Of a DNA stretch of 5,629 nucleotides, positions 1-5,629 are shown piece by piece. A program made the translations under genes and the position numbers. The DNA is taken from contig DLQB01000002.1 of assembly GCA_002477505.1 (NCBI GenBank), positions 1 to 5,629 on the forward strand, given 5' to 3'. Each line of letters begins with the position of its first letter. The stretch's first letter is position 1. Source of the stretch: Flavobacteriales bacterium UBA7443 (lineage in GTDB: Bacteria; Bacteroidota; Bacteroidia; Flavobacteriales_D; Sanyastnellaceae). The notes below the pieces were generated by a model, which saw nothing but the letters and a program-made list of their open reading frames with translations, was not told the origin of the DNA and made no database searches.

Positions 1-1205
1 GTATGCTTCACTTTCGGAGCGGGCAGGCCAGTCATCAGCGCTGGAATGACAATGATGGAGATGACAAAAACGCCTAGGATGTTGATCGCCGTGACCGTTC
101 CAAAGTTGCGCAGCATCTCACTGTGGGTGAAAATGAAGGTCGCAAAGCCCAAGGACGTTGTGAAATTTGTGAGCAACGTCGCATTGCCAACCTTCACAAT
201 CATCCGCTGAAGCGCCATGGCTTTGTTTCCGTGCCGCTTGTATTCCGCGTGGTATTTATTGATCAAATAAATGCAATTCGGAACCCCGATGACAATCATC
301 AAAGGCGGGATCAAGCTCATGATCAGGTTCACCGGGAAATCAAATAAGGCGATGGTTCCCAATGACCATATGACTCCGGTACCCACCACGATTAAACTTA
401 CTCCTGTGACCACCGGGTTTCGGAAAAACACCAGAAGAAGCAACATCGTAACCAGCAGAGCCGCTCCAATGAACCAGCCGATTTCATTTTTGACCTTGTT
501 GGTCATTTGGACCCGAATGAATGGCAGTCCACTGATTGACAGCGGCACACCATGCCGCTCGCTCCACTCGTCTGCGATGGCCACCACATCCTCTACAACG
601 GCTCCCCTGTGCTTCGAGTCAAACAGCTTTGGATTCATGAAAACCGAGAGCAGCGTGGCATCATGCGACGCGTTAAAGAGCAGTCCTTCATAAAACGGCA
701 ATTCGATCAATCGATTCAGCAAACTGTCCACGTACAGCTGATCGATTCCTTCGGCGCTTTCAAATCGACCGGTTGGCACAAGCGGCGCCAAAACAAAGCG
801 CCGGGCGAGGGGGTCTTTTTTCACCTCAAAAGCGCGCGTAATGGAGAAAACACTGTCAATGAGAGGCAGCCGAATGGGTTGATCAATGCCATCATCCACC
901 GTATCTCTCATCGTGGGCATGGCGTGAATGGATTGCGCCAATTCCTCCCAAGCCCTCAATCCATCCGGGTTGCTCAAAGGGGCCAAATCAGCACCGATCA
1001 ACATGACATTGCCTTCCGTCCCGAAAACATCTTGAAAACGTGCGTAATCCAATGCAATGGAATCGTCGGCTGGAAGCAATCCACTGAACGTGTATTGCAG
1101 GCGAAGGTTCGGGATCTGCTTCGCCATGAATGCCGTTCCCGATGCAAGCAAAACCAACCACAGCAAACGCTTGCGAATTAATACGGATGCTATGCTATTC
1201 CACAT
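1..1205 (-). CDS. RND/MMPL-family membrane exporter, N-terminal 401 residues (3' end outside window)
   Basis: Reading the minus strand from an ATG at 1205-1203 gives 401 codons without a stop up to the left edge. The protein starts MWNSIASVLIRKRLLWLVLL, a short cytoplasmic start followed by a first membrane helix at about residues 13-29. A large extracytoplasmic domain covers about 30-240; it has the LPADDSIALDYARFQDVFG stretch (44-62), typical of the pore/porter domain in this family. A block of membrane helices follows at roughly 241-262, 265-288, 293-317, 343-362 and 371-391. The segment GVPNCIYLINKYHAE (307-321) and the later NATLLTNFTTSLGFATF (341-357) match Bacteroidota MMPL-type RND exporters. 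Such proteins use the proton gradient to move lipids, hydrophobic compounds or pigments; the substrate here cannot be told. The second half of the transporter, with its repeat of domain and helices, should lie to the left. No Shine-Dalgarno sequence precedes the start. The gene diverges from lpdA. Confidence 0.88.
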   Translation of the reverse strand, partial: MWNSIASVLIRKRLLWLVLLASGTAFMAKQIPNLRLQYTFSGLLPADDSIALDYARFQDVFGTEGNVMLIGADLAPLSNPDGLRAWEELAQSIHAMPTMRDTVDDGIDQPIRLPLIDSVFSITRAFEVKKDPLARRFVLAPLVPTGRFESAEGIDQLYVDSLLNRLIELPFYEGLLFNASHDATLLSVFMNPKLFDSKHRGAVVEDVVAIADEWSERHGVPLSISGLPFIRVQMTNKVKNEIGWFIGAALLVTMLLLLVFFRNPVVTGVSLIVVGTGVIWSLGTIALFDFPVNLIMSLIPPLMIVIGVPNCIYLINKYHAEYKRHGNKAMALQRMIVKVGNATLLTNFTTSLGFATFIFTHSEMLRNFGTVTAINILGVFVISIIVIPALMTGLPAPKVKH

Positions 1206-1364
1206 GAAACATGAGTGATGCCTTGGGCAATGGTGTGCTCTTTAAACTATTGAATGACGGGCTTTGTTCGGAAACCTGCATGCAAAGAAAGGGGAAAATG
1301 AACGCCGACAGGCCGAATGCATCCGAAGGCTGCGTTTACGCGCCCTGAACGTTACCTTTGCTTC
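1206..1364. promoter_or_regulatory. Divergent intergenic region between the RND exporter and lpdA
   Basis: This 159-base gap separates two genes read in opposite directions, so it should carry promoters for both; that is inference from layout. Its most AT-rich stretch is at 1241-1256 (TTTAAACTATTGAATG). An 8-base palindrome, TGCATGCA, lies at 1277-1284, and a purine-rich AAAGAAAGGGGAAA at 1284-1297. A perfect match to the Bacteroidota -7 box TAnnTTTG is at 1353-1360 on the plus strand, but it ends only four bases before the lpdA ATG and has no clear TTG box at the usual distance upstream. I see no tRNA, riboswitch-like fold or strong terminator hairpin. Confidence 0.5.
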
Positions 1365-2768
1365 ATGGAATCTTATGATGTTATTGTCATTGGCAGCGGT
1401 CCTGGAGGATATGTAGCAGCCATCCGTGCGGCACAACTAGGAAAGAAAACCGCCTTGATTGAAAAATACAGCTCACTCGGTGGCACGTGCCTCAATGTGG
1501 GATGCATCCCTTCCAAAGCGCTTCTCGATAGCTCTGAGCACTACCACCAGGCCCTGCATCAATTCGATGCCCATGGCATTGGAACGGGGGAGTTGAAGCT
1601 CGATTTCAAGCGGATGATTGCGCGCAAAGCAGAAGTCGTGGGCCAGACGGTCGGAGGAATTGATTTTCTCATGAAGAAAAATGGCATTGATGTTCTCAAT
1701 GGCTTCGGTTCGTTTGTAGACGCCAATACCATTGAAGTTAAGCCCTCCAAAGGCAAAGCATCGAAGGTGCAAGGTTCACACATCATCCTTGCGACCGGTT
1801 CCAAACCTGCATCGCTGCCCTTCATTAAAATTGACAAAAAGCGGATCATTACATCCACCGAAGCCTTGTCCCTTGAAGCCCTGCCCAAAAGCATGGTCGT
1901 CATCGGTGGTGGTGTCATTGGATTGGAAATGGGAAGTGTTTACGCCCGATTGGGAACGGAAGTCCATGTGGTGGAATACCAGGATGCCATTATCCCAACC
2001 ATGGACAGAAGCATGGGCAAAGAATTGATGCGGAGCATGAAAAAGCTCGGGGTCAAATTCCATTTGCAACACGGGGTCAAAGACGTGAAGGCTTCAGGCA
2101 AAAACGTCACCGTCAAGGCAGACGATAAAAAAGGGAAGGAAGTCAGTTGGACGGCTGATTATTGCCTCGTTTCCGTGGGCCGTAAGCCCTACACCGAAGG
2201 ACTGAACCTCGAAGCTGCAGGACTCACCACCGACGACCGCGGCCGCATCGAAGTCAACGATCAGATGCGCACCGCCGTTCCTCATATTTTTGCCATTGGC
2301 GATGTTGTACGCGGCGCCATGCTCGCTCACAAGGCAGAGGAAGAAGGGGTCGTGGCTGCTGAGGTGATTGCGGGTGAACACCCACACATTGATTACAACC
2401 TCATTCCCAATGTCGTTTACACCTGGCCTGAGGTTGCCGGGGTGGGCCAAACAGAAGAGCAGTTGAAAGCTTCCCAAACACCTTACAAATCCGGTTCATT
2501 CCCCTTCAAAGCGAGCGGTCGTGCCCGCGCTTCGATGGATACAGACGGGTCAATTAAGGTACTTGCCCATGCCGACACCGATGAAATTCTTGGGGTCCAC
2601 ATGTGCGGCCCACGCGCAGCAGACATGATTGCCGAAGCAGTCGTTGCCATGGAATTCAGAGCCACGGCAGAAGACATCAGCCGCATGTCGCATGCGCACC
2701 CCACCTTCACGGAAGCCATCAAAGAAGCCGCGCTTGCTGCAACCGGAAACCGAGCGTTGCACGTGTAA
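1365..2768 (+). CDS. lpdA: Dihydrolipoyl dehydrogenase (E3 component)
   Basis: This 467-residue flavoprotein reoxidises dihydrolipoamide with NAD+ as the E3 subunit of pyruvate, 2-oxoglutarate and branched-chain 2-oxoacid dehydrogenase complexes and of glycine cleavage, in the cytoplasm. The FAD-binding GSGPGG lies at 10-15. The redox-active disulfide is in GGTCLNVGCIPSK (39-51), Cys42-Cys47. ATGS is at 143-146, the NAD-binding GGGVIG at 181-186, and the second FAD contact FAIGDV at 309-314. The C-terminal dimerisation domain ends with HAHPTFTE (443-450), where His445 and Glu450 form the catalytic pair. All key residues are present and the length is normal for the family (about 465-475). I chose the ATG at 1365 because it places the beta strand YDVIVIG right at the N terminus as in homologues; an in-frame ATG at 1317 would add 16 unlikely residues. 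No E1 or E2 gene is adjacent, so which complex it serves is open. It is the first gene of the plus-strand cluster, 11 bases before pabB. Confidence 0.97.
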   Translation: MESYDVIVIGSGPGGYVAAIRAAQLGKKTALIEKYSSLGGTCLNVGCIPSKALLDSSEHYHQALHQFDAHGIGTGELKLDFKRMIARKAEVVGQTVGGIDFLMKKNGIDVLNGFGSFVDANTIEVKPSKGKASKVQGSHIILATGSKPASLPFIKIDKKRIITSTEALSLEALPKSMVVIGGGVIGLEMGSVYARLGTEVHVVEYQDAIIPTMDRSMGKELMRSMKKLGVKFHLQHGVKDVKASGKNVTVKADDKKGKEVSWTADYCLVSVGRKPYTEGLNLEAAGLTTDDRGRIEVNDQMRTAVPHIFAIGDVVRGAMLAHKAEEEGVVAAEVIAGEHPHIDYNLIPNVVYTWPEVAGVGQTEEQLKASQTPYKSGSFPFKASGRARASMDTDGSIKVLAHADTDEILGVHMCGPRAADMIAEAVVAMEFRATAEDISRMSHAHPTFTEAIKEAALAATGNRALHV

Positions 2769-2779
2769 GAACAACCTCC

Positions 2780-4135
2780 ATGTCCTCCGAAACGAAAGCA
2801 ATCGCAACGCCACCGACCCGACCGGCTTCGAGCTTGGTTGATTCGGAGTCTACGGCACATGATTTTGCGGCATTCCAAGCCAAAACGCTCCCTGATTTGA
2901 GCCGCATTTTCAAGCGGGAAACCCACGCATCATTGCTTTTTGACGACCATCCTGACGGCAAATGTTTGCTGGCCATCGGCGCGAAACGTTCGTTCACTTG
3001 GTCCGGCGAAAATCCCGAAAGCTTGGACGGCTGGGGTTCTTTTTTAAAGCCCGCAGGAAAATCAACTTGGGCTTTTGGCTGGCTCGGGTATGACCTCAAA
3101 AACGGCATCGAGCGGTTGGAATCGCAACGACTCGATCATGCTCAATTCCCCACGCTGCACTGGGTAGAGCCACGCGTGGTCATCGAATGGGGAGGCGGCG
3201 ACCCCGACGCCCGTATCGTCTACGGTGCTCTCGAAGAAGACGCCCAAGCGCTCTTGAAAGAAGTGCAAACCCCACTATCTTCCATCCCCGAAGCGCCTGA
3301 AATTTCGATGAAACCGCGCTGGGATGAAGCCACTTACCTCCAGCGCGCGAGGCGGGTGAAAAAACACATCCAACGCGGCGATGTTTATGAACTGAACCTC
3401 TGCCAAGAATGGATGAGCAATGACAAACTGGACTCGGTTTGGGATGCCTTTGTCCGTTTGCAACATTTCACCCAATCGCCTTATTCTGCGCTTATCAAAG
3501 CGGGAGAATTTCACTTGATTTCAGGTTCACCTGAATTGTTTTTGGACAAAAAAGGCTCAACCCTTACCTCAAGCCCCATCAAGGGAACCATCGCTCGCGG
3601 CGCCAACGAAGCGGAGGACCGTGCGCTTGCTCAAGCCCTGCTTGCCGATCCAAAGGAGCGCGGCGAAAACGTGATGATTTGTGATTTGGTGCGAAACGAT
3701 TTGAGCCGGATTGCCCAACCGGGAACGGTCCATGTGCCCGAGCTTTTCGGAATTCATCGCTTTCGAAGCGTGCACCAAATGATTTCTACCGTGCAATGCG
3801 AAGTCCGTCCGGAATGCGATCCTGTCGACATCTTGCGCGCGACATTTCCCATGGGCTCCATGACAGGGGCCCCCAAAGTGCGTGCCATGGAATTGATTGA
3901 CGAACTAGAAGGCTGCAAGCGCGGGGTGTATTCGGGCAGCGTAGGATACTTTCAGCCCAATGGTGACTTTTCGCTGAATGTGGTGATTCGCAGTTTGTTG
4001 TACAACGCGGCAAGCGAGCGAATTTCCATGCACGTGGGTGGGGCGATTACTTCCCTTAGTGTGCCCGAAAAAGAATACCAAGAGTGCTTGCTGAAAGCGG
4101 AGGCAATGCTCAAAACCTTGCAAAAAGATGCCTAA
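2780..4135 (+). CDS. pabB: Aminodeoxychorismate synthase component I (chorismate-binding, PabB type)
   Basis: This 451-residue enzyme should convert chorismate and ammonia to 4-amino-4-deoxychorismate, the step before p-aminobenzoate in folate synthesis, with ammonia supplied by a PabA-type glutaminase not seen here. An N-terminal domain includes FGWLGYDL (99-106). The chorismate-binding domain starts near 180 and has GDVYELNLCQ (200-209), SPELFL (250-255), SPIKGT (265-270), ENVMICDLVRND (296-307), FPMGSMTGAPKVRAMELIDE (356-375) and GSVGYF (386-391). Glu296 and Glu435 are the likely Mg2+ ligands. The lysine in PIKGT (Lys268) is the mark of aminodeoxychorismate synthases; anthranilate synthases (TrpE) have alanine there. 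That favours PabB over TrpE, although databases often label such proteins only as anthranilate synthase component I family. The length matches E. coli PabB. The start at 2780 is the first ATG after the lpdA stop; the frame is open further upstream inside lpdA, but that part has no family similarity. The 3' end overlaps tilS by 8 bases. Confidence 0.92.
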   Translation: MSSETKAIATPPTRPASSLVDSESTAHDFAAFQAKTLPDLSRIFKRETHASLLFDDHPDGKCLLAIGAKRSFTWSGENPESLDGWGSFLKPAGKSTWAFGWLGYDLKNGIERLESQRLDHAQFPTLHWVEPRVVIEWGGGDPDARIVYGALEEDAQALLKEVQTPLSSIPEAPEISMKPRWDEATYLQRARRVKKHIQRGDVYELNLCQEWMSNDKLDSVWDAFVRLQHFTQSPYSALIKAGEFHLISGSPELFLDKKGSTLTSSPIKGTIARGANEAEDRALAQALLADPKERGENVMICDLVRNDLSRIAQPGTVHVPELFGIHRFRSVHQMISTVQCEVRPECDPVDILRATFPMGSMTGAPKVRAMELIDELEGCKRGVYSGSVGYFQPNGDFSLNVVIRSLLYNAASERISMHVGGAITSLSVPEKEYQECLLKAEAMLKTLQKDA

Positions 4136-5108
4136 GGACCGCGCCGGCCTCACGCAACGGATGACCTCTTGGCTGCAACAGCACGGCATTTCAGAAGAGC
4201 ATAAAATCCTCGTTGGTGTCAGCGGCGGCAACGACTCGCTCGTTTTGGCTGAATGCCTCTACCGCTGCGGGCACCCCATTGAAGTCGCCCACGTCAATTA
4301 CCAATTGCGCGGCAGCGAATCCGATGGAGATGCAGACCTCGTTCGCGCATGGTGCACGGCTCGGGATGTGCCACACCATGAACTGCGAGCCGAAATGACT
4401 GGAGATCGCGAAGGCGTTCAATCAGAAGCACGGCGAATCCGTTACCATTGGTTTGGGACGTTACAAGCGGCGATTCAGACATCCCTTGAGTCTCCCGTTT
4501 TCGTTGCGACCGCTCACCATTCCGATGACCAAGCCGAAACCGTGCTGCTCCATTTGTTGCGGTCGGCCGATCCGATGGCCCTTGCCGGTATGCGCTCGCT
4601 TGACCCTGTCAGCCGTCTGATACGACCATTTCTGGAAGAAAGCCGTGAAGCATTGGAAGAGCAGGCCGCGGATTGGGGATTGGACCCTCGAGAAGATTCA
4701 AGCAACCAAAAACCAGATTATCTGCGCAATCGATTGCGGCATGAAGTGCTCCCACTTTTGGAGTCTTTGCGTCCGGGAGCGGGGCGCCACCTCACCCGGA
4801 TTGCATCGCGATTGCAGCCCTTGGCAACGGAATCTCGTCGTGCCGTAGACGCGGCCGTGTTGCGATGTGGCAAGGATCACGGCTCCTCTTTTGAACTTGA
4901 CCTGCACGCTTGGTCCAATGAGCCACTTCAGATGGAAGTGCTGCACCAGCTCTGCCGTCAATTCAAGATTAGCTCGAAAGCCACCCCTGAAATTGTCAGT
5001 TTGACCCGTTCGGGCGTTCATTCCGGCGCCCGATTTGAATCCATTGCCTGCACTGTAACGCGGGAAAAGGCCCATTTGACCTGGAATCCTCAGCCCCTAT
5101 CCTCATGA
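4128..5108 (+). CDS. tilS: tRNA(Ile)-lysidine synthetase, short form without the C-terminal domain
   Basis: TilS activates C34 of tRNA-Ile(CAU) with ATP and attaches lysine, so the tRNA reads AUA as isoleucine instead of AUG as methionine; it is normally essential. The N-type ATP pyrophosphatase fold is clear: PP-loop SGGNDS (32-37), HVNYQLRGSESDGD (55-68), then ATAHHSDDQAETVLLHLLRS (127-146). Next come RPFLEESREALEEQA (166-180), the EDSSN motif (189-193) and YLRNRLRHEVLPLL (198-211). A helical middle domain ends around residue 318. At 326 residues it is roughly 100 shorter than the usual 430-450 of Bacteroidota TilS, and the last stretch (SGARFESIACTVTREKAHLTW, near 299-319) matches the place where the C-terminal tRNA-binding domain would begin. 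The reading frame is clean and is followed at once by the next gene, so a natural short form is more likely than a recent break. The start at 4128 overlaps the pabB stop by 8 bases, suggesting translational coupling. Confidence 0.93.
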   Translation: MPKDRAGLTQRMTSWLQQHGISEEHKILVGVSGGNDSLVLAECLYRCGHPIEVAHVNYQLRGSESDGDADLVRAWCTARDVPHHELRAEMTGDREGVQSEARRIRYHWFGTLQAAIQTSLESPVFVATAHHSDDQAETVLLHLLRSADPMALAGMRSLDPVSRLIRPFLEESREALEEQAADWGLDPREDSSNQKPDYLRNRLRHEVLPLLESLRPGAGRHLTRIASRLQPLATESRRAVDAAVLRCGKDHGSSFELDLHAWSNEPLQMEVLHQLCRQFKISSKATPEIVSLTRSGVHSGARFESIACTVTREKAHLTWNPQPLSS

Positions 5109-5629
5109 GTGAACATGCCCAAGCACCCGATTTAAAGGCGGCGAAGAAGGAACTTTCCCTGCGCATTTTCCTCATCCTTGCTGCACTATTTATTGCTAGT
5201 TTGGTCGCTTGCAATCTCATCTTTCGAAAGTTTTTTCATTGGGCGCCAATAGATGGATTGACGTTTGAACAGAGTGTTGGACTGCTGCCCTACCCTGTCA
5301 CTTTCTTGGTGACCGATTTAATCTCCGAGTGCTTTGGCAAGAAAAAAGCCAATTGGGTCGTGCTTTCGGGCCTCTTCGCTAGCGCCTTCACCTTGGTCAT
5401 CATCACGGTGAGTCAATCCATTCCGGCTGCCGATTGGTCGCCCGTGAACGATGCAGAATTCAACCATGTGTTTGGATCCACCATTGTTGCGGTGAGTGCG
5501 TCGATGACAGCGTACCTATTGGCCCAATTCCTAGATGTTCGGCTGTTTCATTTTTGGAAAAAGCGCACCCAAGGGAAAAAACTCTGGTTGCGCAACAACC
5601 TCAGCACAATCCCTTCTCAATTCATTGAC
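5105..5629 (+). CDS. yhhQ: Queuosine-precursor transporter, YhhQ/VUT family, N-terminal 175 residues (3' end outside window)
   Basis: The frame opens with the ATG at 5105, which shares ATGA with the tilS stop (4-base overlap), and stays open for 175 codons to the right edge. YhhQ-family (formerly DUF165) proteins are inner-membrane importers of queuosine precursors such as preQ0 and preQ1, used to modify wobble G34 in tRNAs for Asp, Asn, His and Tyr. After a charged cytoplasmic start (1-20), membrane helices lie at about 20-41, 57-75, 84-103 and 123-142. Family signatures include ASLVACNLIF (31-40), the GLLPYPVTFLVTDLISE stretch (59-75) with FGKKKAN after it, WSPVND (111-116), SMTAYLLAQFLD (133-144) and WLRNNLSTIPSQFID (161-175). 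The remaining 50-80 residues should lie to the right. Family membership is clear; the exact substrate is inferred. It is the fourth gene of the probable operon. Confidence 0.92.
   Translation, partial: MSEHAQAPDLKAAKKELSLRIFLILAALFIASLVACNLIFRKFFHWAPIDGLTFEQSVGLLPYPVTFLVTDLISECFGKKKANWVVLSGLFASAFTLVIITVSQSIPAADWSPVNDAEFNHVFGSTIVAVSASMTAYLLAQFLDVRLFHFWKKRTQGKKLWLRNNLSTIPSQFID

Noticed and set aside
123..693. Two overlapping plus-strand open frames
   Set aside because: Both lie antisense to the transmembrane part of the exporter and overlap each other. Their translations are low-quality and show no family similarity.
552..1181. A 209-codon plus-strand open frame
   Set aside because: It lies opposite the RND exporter, whose minus-strand frame has clear membrane helices and family motifs. 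The plus-strand translation is rich in Arg, Gln and His with no recognisable domain, so it is a shadow frame.
1277..1284. The 8-base palindrome TGCATGCA as an operator
   Set aside because: A single short palindrome of this size is common by chance and I recognise no regulator that uses it, so it is only noted in the intergenic entry.
1317..1364. Upstream in-frame start for lpdA at 1317
   Set aside because: It adds 16 residues not expected in this family; the ATG at 1365 places the FAD-binding strand at the N terminus as usual.
1242..1436. A 64-codon minus-strand open frame in the intergenic region
   Set aside because: It starts inside the conserved lpdA FAD-binding region on the opposite strand, is Arg/Ser/His-rich and shows no domain. 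There is no sign of a real small gene.
2603..2779. Upstream extension of the pabB frame to an ATG at 2603
   Set aside because: The extra 59 residues lie inside the conserved 3' end of lpdA and read as His/Arg/Ser-rich shadow sequence. The ATG at 2780 gives a normal PabB length.
2483..2926. A 147-codon minus-strand open frame across the lpdA/pabB junction
   Set aside because: It is antisense to the conserved C terminus of Lpd and the N terminus of PabB and has no recognisable domain.

Overview
The window looks like ordinary chromosomal sequence from a member of Bacteroidota, plausibly a marine or freshwater Flavobacteriales-like lineage. This rests on the flavour of the predicted proteins (a Bacteroidota-type MMPL/RND exporter with a PNxIYLxNKYHxE-like motif, and a YhhQ protein and PabB of the Bacteroidota kind), the lack of Shine-Dalgarno sequences before most starts, and a moderate GC content judged by eye. 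The genus cannot be named from the sequence alone.

Layout. Positions 1-1205 (minus strand) hold the first 401 residues of an RND/MMPL-family membrane exporter that runs off the left edge. A 159-base divergent intergenic region (1206-1364) follows. A compact plus-strand cluster then fills the rest: lpdA (dihydrolipoyl dehydrogenase, 1365-2768), pabB (aminodeoxychorismate synthase component I, 2780-4135), tilS (tRNA-Ile lysidine synthetase, 4128-5108) and the start of a YhhQ-family queuosine-precursor transporter (5105 to the right edge). Spacings are +11, -8 and -4 bases, so the four genes are probably one operon read from the divergent region. I saw no terminator between them.

How the genes work together. 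lpdA serves the 2-oxoacid dehydrogenase and glycine cleavage complexes. pabB makes the folate precursor aminodeoxychorismate. tilS and the YhhQ-type transporter both bear on the wobble base (position 34) of tRNAs: TilS makes lysidine on tRNA-Ile(CAU), and YhhQ imports a precursor for queuosine on GUN-anticodon tRNAs. The cluster is therefore housekeeping metabolism plus tRNA decoding.

I found no mobile element, CRISPR array, RNA gene or clearly new system. The points most worth a second look are the short TilS that lacks the C-terminal domain, the wobble-base pairing of tilS with yhhQ, and the small upstream reading frame and promoter-like motif before lpdA.
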